From: Yoonia sp035117555
GTDB lineage: Bacteria; Pseudomonadota; Alphaproteobacteria; Rhodobacterales; Rhodobacteraceae
Length of the DNA: 64,000 nucleotides
NCBI RefSeq assembly: GCF_035117555.1
Contig: NZ_JAYKPK010000004.1
Span: 62,001 to 126,000 of the forward strand
Reading direction: 5' to 3'
Shown: positions 43,617 through 51,762 of the stretch, piece after piece
Numbering within the stretch: the stretch's first letter is position 1
How the letters are laid out: every line of letters begins with the position of its first letter
Made by a program: the position numbers and the translations under genes
The notes under the pieces: model-generated
What the model saw: only the letters and a program-made list of their open reading frames with translations
Databases searched by the model: none
Told to the model about the DNA's origin: nothing

Positions 43617-43838
43617 TTAGAACCCCAGACCGGCGTATTTGTTCTTGAACTTCGACACGCGGCCGCCAGCGTCCATCAGACGTGTGCCGCCGCCGGTCCA
43701 TGCAGGGTGCACGGAAGGGTCGATTTCCAGCGACATCTGATCGCCTTCCTTGCCCCAGGTGGATTTCATCTGGACCACGGTGCCATCGGTGAATTTCACG
43801 TCGATGATGTGATAATCAGGGTGAATACCTTGTTTCAT
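43617..43838 (-). CDS. rpmE: 50S ribosomal protein L31
   Basis: The 73-residue L31 opens MKQGIHPDYHIIDVKFTDG and ends with the family block VHPAWTGGGTRLMDAGGRVSKFKNKYAGLGF (in pieces: HPAWTG, GRVSKFKNKY). It lacks the zinc-binding CxxC pairs, so it is the zinc-independent form. It lies 12 bases after rplS and closes the ribosomal block. Confidence 0.96.
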   Translation of the reverse strand: MKQGIHPDYHIIDVKFTDGTVVQMKSTWGKEGDQMSLEIDPSVHPAWTGGGTRLMDAGGRVSKFKNKYAGLGF

Positions 43839-43850
43839 AACACGGGGTCC

Positions 43851-44234
43851 TTATGCGTTGGCGCCCTTGGGGGCGGAATAATTGGTGTCCTCGGCGATAC
43901 GTGCGGATTTCCCGCGACGGGCGCGCAGGTAATAGAGTTTCGCACGGCGCACACGGCCACGACGGACAACTTCGATGCTGTCGATATTGGTGGAATGCAG
44001 CGGGAACACACGTTCGACGCCTTCACCAAAGGAAATCTTGCGCACGGTGAACGACCCGGCGATGCCTTTGCCGTTCTTGCGGGCGATGCAGACGCCTTCA
44101 TAGGCCTGCACACGGGTGCGTGTGCCTTCGGTCACTTTGTAACCGACGCGGATGGTGTCACCCGCTTTGAAATCGGGGATGGTTTTCCCCAGCGCAGCGA
44201 TCTGCTCCGCTTCGATCTGTGCGATCAGGTTCAT
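43851..44234 (-). CDS. rplS: 50S ribosomal protein L19
   Basis: Large-subunit protein at the subunit interface. The 127-residue protein has the N-terminal helix (MNLIAQIEAEQIAAL), FKAGDTIRVGYKVTEGTRTRVQAYEG and the signature SFTVRKISFGEGVERVFPLHS. It lies 254 bases after trmD; that gap holds no other gene and probably contains a promoter or leader. Confidence 0.97.
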   Translation of the reverse strand: MNLIAQIEAEQIAALGKTIPDFKAGDTIRVGYKVTEGTRTRVQAYEGVCIARKNGKGIAGSFTVRKISFGEGVERVFPLHSTNIDSIEVVRRGRVRRAKLYYLRARRGKSARIAEDTNYSAPKGANA

Positions 44235-44488
44235 CTGAAACGCTCCTTATGATGCTTGCGGTGGTCCGCAATGTTGTTTGCCATAACGAAGAGCTCTGAT
44301 CGTTGTCCGGGTCCGCCGCAGCGCCCGTCAGAGATTGCGTCATCGTTTTATCGCGGTTGTCCGGCCTGTCTGGTGTTGTTGGCACCAACGCAAGTGCCCC
44401 ACATGATCCAGAGGTTCCATAAACCAATGGCCCGGAATCAGATGAACTGCCCAAGCTGAGTGGCGTATAGGCGCAACTGCCCTTGCGA

Positions 44489-45283
44489 TCAAGGCTTGTC
44501 TTGATAGGCCTGCCACAGATCGGGCCTGCGATCACGGGTGATCTGTTCCGACATCGCGCGCCGCCAGGCGGCGATTTTCGCGTGATTGCCGGACATCAGC
44601 ACATCGGGGATCGGCTGGCCCTGCCATTCGGCGGGTTTGGTATATTGCGGATGTTCGAGCAGGCCGTTGGAATGGCTTTCTTCGATGGCGCTTTCAGCAT
44701 TGCCGAGCACGCCGGGCAGCAGGCGGACGGTGGCGTCGATCATCGCTTGGGCGGCGATTTCACCGCCCGTCAGGACGAAATCACCGAGCGAGACTTCGGT
44801 GATCCCAAAATGCTGGATGACGCGTTCATCGACACCTTCAAAGCGCCCGCAAAGCAGGGTGACACCGTCCATCCGCGCCCAGTTGCGCGCCATGGTTTGG
44901 TCGAAACGGCGCCCGCGCGGCGAGAGATAGACCAGCGGCATGATGCCTTTCGCGCTGCTGCGGGCGGCGGTGATGGCGGATTCCAGCACATCGGCGCGCA
45001 GGACCATGCCCGCGCCGCCGCCTGCGGGCGTGTCATCGACATTGCGGTGCTTGCCGATCCCGTGTTCGCGCAGATCATAGGTCTGCATCTGCCACAGCCC
45101 GTCCTGCAAGGCGCGGCCGGTCAGGCTTTCGCCCAGCACGCCCGGAAAGGCTTGGGGGAAGAGGGTGATGATCTGGGCCATCCATGCGCCCGCAAGTGTG
45201 GGCGTGTCGGTCATCAGCTCGCGCGGTTTCAGGGTCGCGCTGATTGATTTGCGACCGATGGCGCGGTGGGGTTTGTCATTCAT
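44489..45283 (-). CDS. trmD: tRNA (guanine37-N1)-methyltransferase
   Basis: Methylates G37 next to the anticodon, preventing frameshifts. The 264-residue SPOUT enzyme shows the trefoil-knot elements VYLSPRGRRFDQ, LLCGRFEGVDERVI and EVSLGDFVLTGGEIAAQAMID. The ATG at 45283 overlaps the end of rimM by eight bases. It carries a 30-residue N-terminal extension (MNDKPHRAIGRKSISATLKP) typical, from memory, of Rhodobacterales TrmD. Confidence 0.95.
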   Translation of the reverse strand: MNDKPHRAIGRKSISATLKPRELMTDTPTLAGAWMAQIITLFPQAFPGVLGESLTGRALQDGLWQMQTYDLREHGIGKHRNVDDTPAGGGAGMVLRADVLESAITAARSSAKGIMPLVYLSPRGRRFDQTMARNWARMDGVTLLCGRFEGVDERVIQHFGITEVSLGDFVLTGGEIAAQAMIDATVRLLPGVLGNAESAIEESHSNGLLEHPQYTKPAEWQGQPIPDVLMSGNHAKIAAWRRAMSEQITRDRRPDLWQAYQDKP

Positions 45284-45791
45284 TGTCGGCAAATAGCCCG
45301 GCAGGCGGGTCGGCAATGATGCGCCCTGCTGCCAGATCGACGGTGGGCACGGCGGCCTGGGTGAAGGGCAAAAGCACGGTTTCGGACTGGCCCGCAACAT
45401 GGAGTTCGAGGATCGCACCCGCACCGTGATCGACGACGGATTTGACCTGACCCAATTTGCTGCCGCCGGTGTCGAGCACCTGCAGCCCGATCAGATCGGC
45501 GTAGTAATATTCATCGTCCGGCAGCGACGGCATCGCCGCGCGGTCGGCGTAAAGCGCCACATTGCGCAGGGCATCGGCGTCTTCTTTCGTCACGACGCCG
45601 GAGAGGCGCGCGGTGAAGCCGCCCTTGAGCTGGCCAGTCAGCACGATCTGCGCGATGCTGTCGCCATGTTCGGTATATAGCGGGGTATAATCGGCGATGG
45701 CCGCAGGGTCGGCGCAATAGGATTTCAGCCGCACCTCACCCTTGACCCCGAAAGAGCCGCCGATCTGGCCGACGATAACGCGGTCATTCAT
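45276..45791 (-). CDS. rimM: 16S rRNA processing protein RimM
   Basis: Assembly factor that binds S19 and matures the 30S head. The 171-residue protein starts with the RimM barrel (VGQIGGSFGVKGEVRLKSYC) and continues into a PRC barrel (DEYYYADLIGLQVLDTGGSKLGQV). It overlaps trmD downstream and a 50-residue membrane protein gene upstream, so the three are translationally linked. Confidence 0.95.
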   Translation of the reverse strand: MNDRVIVGQIGGSFGVKGEVRLKSYCADPAAIADYTPLYTEHGDSIAQIVLTGQLKGGFTARLSGVVTKEDADALRNVALYADRAAMPSLPDDEYYYADLIGLQVLDTGGSKLGQVKSVVDHGAGAILELHVAGQSETVLLPFTQAAVPTVDLAAGRIIADPPAGLFADNE

Positions 45792-45936
45792 TGATCATCT
45801 CCGCTGCAAGACAGATATCAGACACCCAGAGCCCGCCACCGTTTTCACAGATCTCCTGCTGGCCGCTGCGTTCATAGAGCATCCCCGCCACAAAGGCGAT
45901 GATCACAAGGATGAAAGTACGGAGCAAGCGAAACAT
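45784..45936 (-). CDS. 50-residue membrane-anchored protein between rpsP and rimM
   Basis: Unrecognised short protein: basic start MFRLLRTF, one membrane span (ILVIIAFVAGMLY, about 9-21), then a soluble tail with two cysteines (QEICENGGGLWVSDICLAAEM) that could form a disulfide in the periplasm. Its stop overlaps the rimM start (ATGAATGA, eight bases), so it is co-translated with a ribosome-assembly gene. A hairpin separates it from rpsP. Confidence 0.65.
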   Translation of the reverse strand: MFRLLRTFILVIIAFVAGMLYERSGQQEICENGGGLWVSDICLAAEMINE

Positions 45937-45953
45937 CTGGGATGAGGGGTGTC

Positions 45954-45973
45954 GCCCGGGTTTGCACCCGGGC
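45954..45973. promoter_or_regulatory. intercistronic hairpin between rpsP and the 50-residue gene
   Basis: Perfect 8-bp stem GCCCGGGT / ACCCGGGC with a TTGC loop, 14 bases after the rpsP stop on the minus strand. There is no T-tract. It probably stabilises the rpsP message end or attenuates read-through into rimM-trmD. Confidence 0.6.
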
Positions 45974-45986
45974 CACGATCCGCCGC

Positions 45987-46373
45987 TTATTCTGCGGCGG
46001 CTTCTTCGGCTGGTGCGTTGGCCGCTTCTTCAGCTTTGGCCGCTTTGGCGGCTTTTTCTTCGGCGCGCTTGGTCGCGGCCTTGCCGGGTGTGCCTTTTTT
46101 CAGGTTGGCACGGTCTTTTTTCGGCATCACGCCAGCAGCTTCCAGCATGCGGGCAACGCGGTCGGTCGGCTGTGCGCCTTGACCCAGCCAGTGCTGGATA
46201 CGGTCCATATCCATGCGCACGCGGTCTTCGCTGTCTTTGGGCAGCATGGGCGCATAGGTGCCGAGTTTTTCGATGAAACGGCCATCACGTGGCATGCGGC
46301 TGTCAGCAGCGACAATCGCGTAATAAGGGCGTTTCTTGGAGCCGCCACGGGCGAGCCGGATTTTCATAGACAT
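45987..46373 (-). CDS. rpsP: 30S ribosomal protein S16
   Basis: Small-subunit protein of 128 residues. The conserved domain is at the N-terminus (MSMKIRLARGGSKKRPYYAIVAADSR; FIEKLGTYAP), and the last 45 residues are an Ala/Lys/Glu-rich extension usual in alphaproteobacteria. A hairpin lies on each side of the gene (45954-45973 and 46406-46423). Confidence 0.97.
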   Translation of the reverse strand: MSMKIRLARGGSKKRPYYAIVAADSRMPRDGRFIEKLGTYAPMLPKDSEDRVRMDMDRIQHWLGQGAQPTDRVARMLEAAGVMPKKDRANLKKGTPGKAATKRAEEKAAKAAKAEEAANAPAEEAAAE

Positions 46374-46405
46374 TGGGTATCTCCTTTAAGATGTCTTTTG
46401 GGGGT

Positions 46406-46423
46406 GGCGGGGTGAACCCCGCC
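46406..46423. promoter_or_regulatory. hairpin between chorismate mutase and rpsP genes
   Basis: Seven-bp GC stem GGCGGGG / CCCCGCC with a TGAA loop, directly before the chorismate mutase stop codon on the minus strand and 33 bases before rpsP. It probably partially separates the two genes' messages. Confidence 0.5.
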
Positions 46424-46720
46424 CTACGATTGGTGTTGTTTGTGATGCTGGATCACTTCCTGAATGATGAAATTCAGGAATTTCTTGGCGAATTCAGGGT
46501 CCAGATCGGCCTGTTCCGCAAGCTCGGTCAACCGTGCGATCTGCGCCTCTTCGCGGGCGGGATCGGACGGGGGCAGGGCGTGTTCGGCTTTCAGCTTACC
46601 CACGGCCTGTGTGTGTTTGAAACGCTCGCCCAGAGTATAGACGAGGATCGCATCGAGCCGGTCGATGCTGGCGCGATGCCCTTTCAGGATCTCGGCGGCG
46701 CGGGTGACGGGATCAGACAT
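46424..46720 (-). CDS. aroQ: chorismate mutase (AroQ type)
   Basis: Converts chorismate to prephenate for phenylalanine and tyrosine. The 98-residue helical protein has the AroQ active-site pattern: Arg in HRASIDRLD, Lys in AVGKLK, Arg in REEAQIARL and Glu near IIQEVIQHH. Stand-alone form, with no dehydratase or dehydrogenase domain. It lies between ffh and rpsP, an order common in Rhodobacterales from memory. Confidence 0.92.
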   Translation of the reverse strand: MSDPVTRAAEILKGHRASIDRLDAILVYTLGERFKHTQAVGKLKAEHALPPSDPAREEAQIARLTELAEQADLDPEFAKKFLNFIIQEVIQHHKQHQS

Positions 46721-46746
46721 GGGCTGTTCCTTTCGGGTGGCGGGTT

Positions 46747-46768
46747 TTCAGGTTTTGGCAAACCTGAA
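46747..46768. terminator. hairpin next to repeat A copy 4
   Basis: Perfect 9-bp stem TTCAGGTTT / AAACCTGAA with a TGGC loop in the ffh-aroQ gap, touching repeat A copy 4. It is one of three repeat A copies with a hairpin at the CCTCC side. Confidence 0.6.
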
Positions 46769-46801
46769 GCCTCCGGCGGGGATATTTGGGCTCTGACGAT
46801 G
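46769..46801 (+). repeat. intergenic repeat A, copy 4
   Basis: GCCTCCGGCGGGGATATTT followed by GGG and CTCTGACGATG. It ends one base before the ffh stop codon on the opposite strand. Confidence 0.8.
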
Positions 46802-48295
46802 TCATTTCTTTTTGCCAAAGCCCGACAGGCCGGACGGCAATTGCATGCCGCCGCCGCCCAAGCCGGGCAGGCCGCCGCGGCCTTGCAGCGCTTTGGCAGC
46901 TTCGGCCATCGCCTTGGGGTCGTTCATGTCGGGCATGCCCTCGGGCGCGCCACCTTTGCCGAACATGCCTTTGATCGCCTGTTTCAGCATGCCGCCTTTG
47001 CCCATTTTCTTCATCATATCGGCCATCTGGCGGTGTTGTTTGACCAGTTTGTTCAGTTCTGACACTTCCAGCCCGGCGCCTTTGGCGATCCGTTTCTTGC
47101 GCGAGGCGGCCAGCAGATCGGGGTTGGCGCGTTCTTTCTTGGTCATCGAATTGATCAGCGCGATCTGGCGTTTCAGGATGGAATCATCCATGCCCGAGGC
47201 CGCCATCTGTTTACCCATCTTGGCGGCACCGGGCATCATCCCCATCATGCCTTCCATGCCGCCCATTTTCAGCATCTGTTCCAGCTGCATCTTGAGGTCG
47301 TTCATGTTGAACCGGCCCTGCTGGAACCGTTTCATCATCCGCGCGGCTTGTTCAGCCTCGATATTTTCCTGCGCCTTTTCCACAAGGGCGACGATATCGC
47401 CCATGCCGAGGATGCGGCCCGCGATGCGTGATGGCTCGAAGGTTTCGATCGCATCCATCTTTTCGCCAAGGCCGACAAAGCGGATCGGCTTGCCGGTGAT
47501 CGCGCGCATCGACAAGGCGGCACCGCCGCGACCGTCACCGTCCATCCGCGTCAGGACCACGCCGGTCACGCCGATCTTGTCGTCGAATTCCTGCGCGACA
47601 TTCACCGCGTCTTGGCCGGTCAACCCGTCCACGACCAGCAGCGTTTCGCGCGGGTTCGCGACGTCGCGCACCGCAGCGGCCTGCGCGATCAGTTCGGCGT
47701 CGATATGCAACCGACCGGCGGTGTCGAGCATATAGACGTCATAGCCGCCCATGCTGGCCTGCACCTTGGCGCGTTTGGCGATTTGGACGGGCGTTTCGCC
47801 GGGAACGATGGGCAGCGTATCGACGCCGATCTGCATCCCCAGGATCGCCAACTGTTCCATCGCCGCAGGGCGGTTGGTGTCGAGCGAGGCCATTAGGACC
47901 TTCTTGCCCTCACGTTCCTTGAGCCGTTTGGCGAGTTTGGCGGTGGTGGTGGTTTTCCCCGACCCTTGCAGGCCGACCATCAGGATCGGCGCAGGCGGGT
48001 TGTCGATTTTCAGCGCACCCGGATCGGTATCGCCGGTCAGGACGCGCTGCAATTCGTCATGCACGATCTTGACGACCTGCTGGCCCGGCGTGATCGATTT
48101 GGTGACGGCCTGACCTGTCGCCTTGGCCTGCACGGCGGCGACGAAATCGCGCGCGACGGGCAGGGAGACGTCAGCCTCCAGCAACGCGATCCGCACCTCG
48201 CGCAGGGCGGTTTTGACATCATCCTCGGACAGCGCACCTTGTTTGGTCAGCTTGTCGAAAACACCTGACAGGCGTTCGGAGAGATTTTCAAACAT
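46802..48295 (-). CDS. ffh: signal recognition particle protein Ffh
   Basis: SRP54 GTPase that, with 4.5S RNA, targets inner-membrane proteins. The 497-residue protein has the N domain, the G domain (GLQGSGKTTTTAKLA, DTAGRLHID, TRMDGDGRGGAAL) and a methionine-rich M domain (FNMNDLKMQLEQMLKMGG, MMGMMPG). The ATG at 48295 starts the family domain (MFENLSERLSGVFDKL). Immediately upstream is the 12-base palindrome AGGCGCGCGCCT, overlapping the ribosome binding site. Confidence 0.97.
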   Translation of the reverse strand: MFENLSERLSGVFDKLTKQGALSEDDVKTALREVRIALLEADVSLPVARDFVAAVQAKATGQAVTKSITPGQQVVKIVHDELQRVLTGDTDPGALKIDNPPAPILMVGLQGSGKTTTTAKLAKRLKEREGKKVLMASLDTNRPAAMEQLAILGMQIGVDTLPIVPGETPVQIAKRAKVQASMGGYDVYMLDTAGRLHIDAELIAQAAAVRDVANPRETLLVVDGLTGQDAVNVAQEFDDKIGVTGVVLTRMDGDGRGGAALSMRAITGKPIRFVGLGEKMDAIETFEPSRIAGRILGMGDIVALVEKAQENIEAEQAARMMKRFQQGRFNMNDLKMQLEQMLKMGGMEGMMGMMPGAAKMGKQMAASGMDDSILKRQIALINSMTKKERANPDLLAASRKKRIAKGAGLEVSELNKLVKQHRQMADMMKKMGKGGMLKQAIKGMFGKGGAPEGMPDMNDPKAMAEAAKALQGRGGLPGLGGGGMQLPSGLSGFGKKK

Positions 48296-48421
48296 AGGCG
48301 CGCGCCTTTTCGTCGTTGCGATGACCGCCAAACAGGAAGGCCCCCGTGGGCGCAACGCGCTGACGGAGGGCGATCCCCACCAAGCGGGGACCGGACAGCA
48401 GATGCAATCCGGAATTGAAAA

Positions 48422-48790
48422 TCACTTATTGCGTGAGAGTCCCGGAGTCAACACTGCCGTCATGTGATGACGGTAAATATAGGTGATAGTACCAGTGCCC
48501 GCGATCAGCGCCAGCATATGCCAATAGGGTGGACCGACCCAGATCAGCAGGGCGCCGAGGCCAGTGATCACCGTGGCCAACAAAAGCAGCCCGGCGATGC
48601 CTTCCCAGCCGCGCCGCCAGAGCAGGGCGGCGCCCAGCACCTCGACCGATCCGGTCACATAGCGGGGGAACTGGCCGAACCCTATCGCCTCGTAGATCGC
48701 GACATCGGTGCTATAGCCCAGCAGCTTGCGCAGGCCGAAGTAAAGAAAGGCGAGGGTGAGCGAGATGCGCAGGGCTTTGAGCTTGGTCAT
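48422..48790 (-). CDS. DoxX-like membrane protein
   Basis: Four-segment inner-membrane protein of 122 residues matching the DoxX family (LTLAFLYFGLRKLLGY; GSVEVLGAALLWRRG; ATVITGLGALLIW). DoxX relatives are linked to redox or thiol stress, but this one is uncharacterised. The ATG at 48790 is chosen because codons above it are unlike the family. It is divergent from a LysR gene 119 bases away, a likely regulator. Confidence 0.78.
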   Translation of the reverse strand: MTKLKALRISLTLAFLYFGLRKLLGYSTDVAIYEAIGFGQFPRYVTGSVEVLGAALLWRRGWEGIAGLLLLATVITGLGALLIWVGPPYWHMLALIAGTGTITYIYRHHMTAVLTPGLSRNK

Positions 48791-48909
48791 GAGGCAAGGA
48801 TAGGCCGCTGTTGTCATTATCAAGAGCACCGGCTTGCGAATTCCCTTGCACAAATGAACGGATTGGCACAGGTTTCGTCATAATCGTTTGCCAGCGCACG
48901 GAAAGCATC

Positions 48910-49791
48910 ATGGACAATTGGGATGAAATCCGCACCGCTTTTCAGGTGGCGCGCAAAGGCACTGTCAGCGGCGCGGCAGAGGTGCTGGGCGTGCATCATG
49001 CCACCGTGATCCGCCATATCGATGCGCTGGAACAAAGGTTAGGGGTCAAGCTGTTCCAACGCCATGCGCGCGGCTATACCGCGACCGAAGCGGGGCAGGA
49101 CCTGTTGCAGGTGGCACAGGCGACGGATGATCAATTCACCCAGCTTGCGGGCCGGATCAAAGGGCAGGGCGAAGGTGTCTCTGGCGATCTGGTGATCACC
49201 TCGGTCGATCTGTTGTCGCAATGGCTGACCCCGGTGATGGTCGCGTTTCAGGAGCTCTATCCCGAGGTGCGGATCAGATACCGCAGCGGCGTGCGCGTCT
49301 TCCGGCTGGAATATGGCGAGGCCCATGTCGCGATCCGGGCGGGCAATATGCCAGAAGAGCCGGATAATGTCGTGCAGCCGCTGATGGCGCGGCGGATGTC
49401 GCTGGTGGCCTCTGCCGCCTATATCGCGCGGTACGGCTTGCCCGATGGTGTGGATGATCTGCGCAACCACCGCTTTGTCACCAGCGATGACGAGACATCC
49501 CGCGCGCCGTTTGAACGCTGGCTGCGCGGGCAGGTGCCGGATGAGTGTCTGAGCTATCGTGCCACGGATCAGCGCAATATGCAGGATGCCGTCATGGCCG
49601 GTGCCGGGATCGGTTTCGTGCTGAGCCAACAATGCACTGCGGAGTCCGGCCTGACCGAGGTAATTCCCAGCATGGATGCCTGGACCGCGCCCTTGTGGCT
49701 GGTCACCCATGTCGATCTGCACCGCACGACCAAGGTGCAGGCGTTTTTACGGTTCCTGAAAGATTATCTGAAGGAAGCAGAGGCATCCTGA
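48910..49791 (+). CDS. LysR-family transcriptional regulator
   Basis: A 293-residue regulator with an N-terminal winged helix (TAFQVARKGTVSGAAEVLGVHHATVIRHIDALEQRLG, about 9-44) and an effector-binding domain. The ATG at 48910 begins the domain. Divergent orientation suggests it controls the DoxX-like gene. Its 3' end overlaps the convergent ArsR gene by 28 bases. Confidence 0.88.
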   Translation: MDNWDEIRTAFQVARKGTVSGAAEVLGVHHATVIRHIDALEQRLGVKLFQRHARGYTATEAGQDLLQVAQATDDQFTQLAGRIKGQGEGVSGDLVITSVDLLSQWLTPVMVAFQELYPEVRIRYRSGVRVFRLEYGEAHVAIRAGNMPEEPDNVVQPLMARRMSLVASAAYIARYGLPDGVDDLRNHRFVTSDDETSRAPFERWLRGQVPDECLSYRATDQRNMQDAVMAGAGIGFVLSQQCTAESGLTEVIPSMDAWTAPLWLVTHVDLHRTTKVQAFLRFLKDYLKEAEAS

Positions 49792-50108
49792 TCGAATTCG
49801 CGGTCCAGAAACGCCTCGAAAGCATCAAGATCAATCGCGCCCATCTGGCCGAAGCCCTGCATCCAGACCGAGGCGGCGCGCAGGGCGTCGGGTTCGAGTT
49901 TGCACCATTTCACCCGGCCGCGCTTTTCCTGACTGATCAGGCCCGCGGCGGTCAGCACGCCCAGATGTTTGGAAATTGCGGCCAGTGACATCGCAAAAGG
50001 CTCGGCCACATCGGTGACGGCCATGTCATCTTCCAGTAGCATCGCAAGGATCGCGCGCCGGGTCGGGTCCGCAAGGGCGGCAAAGATGATGTCGAGTGAT
50101 GTGTTCAT
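49764..50108 (-). CDS. ArsR-family transcriptional regulator
   Basis: A 114-residue winged-helix repressor (IFAALADPTRRAILAMLLEDDMAVTDVAEPF; SLAAISKHLGVLTAAGLI). There are no ELCVCDL-type cysteines, so it is not a classical arsenic or metal sensor; such members often control an adjacent START/SRPBCC gene, but none is seen here. The ATG at 50108 starts the domain. It is divergent from the ATP synthase operon. Confidence 0.87.
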   Translation of the reverse strand: MNTSLDIIFAALADPTRRAILAMLLEDDMAVTDVAEPFAMSLAAISKHLGVLTAAGLISQEKRGRVKWCKLEPDALRAASVWMQGFGQMGAIDLDAFEAFLDREFDQDASASFR

Positions 50109-50200
50109 AGCTTCGCTTACGCCACAGCCGCAGAAAAAAGGCAACCGCTTGGTTGAATATGGATATCGGGCAGAAGGCCCGCATCACAGCCCCCTTGCCG

Positions 50201-50223
50201 CTTCTTATTTCCAAAAATACTCA
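50201..50223 (-). repeat. intergenic repeat B, copy 2
   Basis: Exact reverse complement of the 23-base element at 20896-20918 (here reading CTTCTTATTTCCAAAAATAC on the plus strand). It lies between the divergent ArsR and atpI genes, upstream of the atp promoter. Confidence 0.7.
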
Positions 50224-50258
50224 ATAAAAACAGTGCAGTAACAGACTGACGTCACAAC

Positions 50259-50287
50259 TTGACTCTGTGCCGACCTGCCCCTAAACC
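50259..50287 (+). promoter_or_regulatory. sigma-70 promoter of the F0 operon
   Basis: TTGACT at 50259-50264, a 17-base spacer and TAAACC at 50282-50287, 30 bases before the atpI start. It is the best promoter match in the window. Confidence 0.65.
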
Positions 50288-50316
50288 CTGCACAACCTTC
50301 CAAAGGGGCCAAACCA

Positions 50317-50652
50317 ATGCCGGACCCGCAAGACGCAGACCGCCTCAAGGCGCTGGACGCGAAGATTGCGGCGCTGAAAGCACCGGCAAAGGTCAAGGAC
50401 CATGCGGAAGAACATTATTCTCAGGCACAACTCGCCTGGCGGATGGTGGTAGAGCTGGTGGCCGGTCTTGGGATTGGCTTTGGCATCGGATACGGGCTGG
50501 ATCACCTGTTTGGGACCATGCCGATATTTCTGGTGCTGTTTATCATTTTGGGCCTCGTGGCCGGTGTGCAGACGATGATGCGCTCGGCGGCAGAGGTGCA
50601 GATCAAGCAGCAGAATGCTGCGGCAGAAAAGGGTGACGCAGATGGAGACTGA
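50317..50652 (+). CDS. atpI: ATP synthase assembly protein AtpI/AtpZ family
   Basis: Two-span inner-membrane protein of 111 residues at the head of the F0 operon (WRMVVELVAGLGIGFGIGYGLDHLFGT; IFLVLFIILGLVAGV). It helps assemble the c-ring or import magnesium in other bacteria. AAAGG precedes the ATG. It overlaps atpB by 11 bases. Confidence 0.92.
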   Translation: MPDPQDADRLKALDAKIAALKAPAKVKDHAEEHYSQAQLAWRMVVELVAGLGIGFGIGYGLDHLFGTMPIFLVLFIILGLVAGVQTMMRSAAEVQIKQQNAAAEKGDADGD

Positions 50653-51397
50653 AGTTCAATCCGAAGGTGGTGGTCTGGTCTTCCATCCGTTGGACCAGTT
50701 CATCGTCAAACCTGCCTTCGGTGACGGCGTCGTCAATTGGTATACTGTGACGAATGTGACTGTCTGGATGGGCATCACGCTGCTGTGCATCTTTGCGTTG
50801 TTCGTGCTGGGCAGCCGGGGCCGGGCGATCATCCCGTCGCGCACCCAGTCGATTGTCGAGATGATCTATGGTTTCATCTACAAGATGATCGAAGACATCA
50901 GCGGCAAAGACGCGACGCGGTATTTCCCCTATGTGATGACCTTGTTCCTGTTCATCCTGTTTGCGAATTACCTTGCTCTGATCCCGATGTCCTATAGCCC
51001 GACCTCGATGATCGCGGTCACCGCTACCTTGGGTTTCGGTGCTTTCATCGCGATCACCATTCTGGGCTTCGTCAAGAACGGCATGGGGTTCCTCAGCCTG
51101 TTCTGGGTCTCTGCCGCACCTTTGGCCCTGCGCCCGGTCATCGCGCTGATCGAGATCATTTCCTACTTCGTGCGTCCGGTCAGCCTGTCTATTCGTCTGG
51201 TCGGCAACATCGCCGCCGGTCACGTCGTTCTGAAAGTTTTCGCCGGTTTTGCCGCCATCGCGGTGGCAAGCCCTGCAGCAATCCTTGGCATCGTCGCCAT
51301 CTATGGGCTGGAGGTGCTGGTTGCCGGCATTCAGGCCTATGTCTTCACGATCCTGATCTGTGTCTATCTCAAGGACGCACTTCACCCGCATCACTAA
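50642..51397 (+). CDS. atpB: F0F1 ATP synthase subunit a
   Basis: Proton-channel stator subunit of 251 residues with about six membrane segments. The essential arginine lies in LSIRLVGNIAAGHVVLK. The ATG at 50642 overlaps the atpI end; an upstream in-frame start would lie inside atpI. Confidence 0.96.
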   Translation: METEVQSEGGGLVFHPLDQFIVKPAFGDGVVNWYTVTNVTVWMGITLLCIFALFVLGSRGRAIIPSRTQSIVEMIYGFIYKMIEDISGKDATRYFPYVMTLFLFILFANYLALIPMSYSPTSMIAVTATLGFGAFIAITILGFVKNGMGFLSLFWVSAAPLALRPVIALIEIISYFVRPVSLSIRLVGNIAAGHVVLKVFAGFAAIAVASPAAILGIVAIYGLEVLVAGIQAYVFTILICVYLKDALHPHH

Positions 51398-51456
51398 ATT
51401 GGCTGGGTGACATCACCCATCCTGTCTATCAACTTCCAATCGTAAGGAGAATTCAC

Positions 51457-51681
51457 ATGGAAGGCGAACTCGCACATCTCGGGGCTGGTCTGGCTGCATT
51501 CGGTTCAGGCTTTGCCGCACTCGGCGTCGGCAACGTGGCTGGCAGCTATCTGTCGGGCGCATTGCGCAACCCATCCGCTGCGGCTGGTCAGACAGCCACA
51601 TTGTTCATCGGTCTGGCATTCGCAGAAGCTTTGGGGATCTTCTCGTTCCTCGCAGCGCTTCTGCTGATGTTCGCAGTCTAA
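51457..51681 (+). CDS. atpE: F0F1 ATP synthase subunit c
   Basis: Proteolipid of 74 residues forming the rotor ring: two helices joined by the polar loop SGALRNPSAAAGQT, and the proton-carrying glutamate in IGLAFAEALGIFSFL. TAAGGAGA precedes the ATG, a strong ribosome binding site suited to its high copy number. A long hairpin follows the gene. Confidence 0.97.
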   Translation: MEGELAHLGAGLAAFGSGFAALGVGNVAGSYLSGALRNPSAAAGQTATLFIGLAFAEALGIFSFLAALLLMFAV

Positions 51682-51702
51682 GAACGAACCCATATCCTTA
51701 CG

Positions 51703-51735
51703 ACCGACCGGCGGCTTTGATGCGCGCCGGTCGGT
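51703..51735 (+). promoter_or_regulatory. intercistronic hairpin after atpE
   Basis: Perfect 11-bp stem ACCGACCGGCG / CGCCGGTCGGT with an 11-base loop, followed by AAAAA, not T residues. It is therefore more likely an mRNA-stabilising or processing stem that keeps atpE message high than a full terminator. Confidence 0.7.
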
Positions 51736-51762
51736 AAAAATTCAAGGTGTTCGGGGGCCAGC

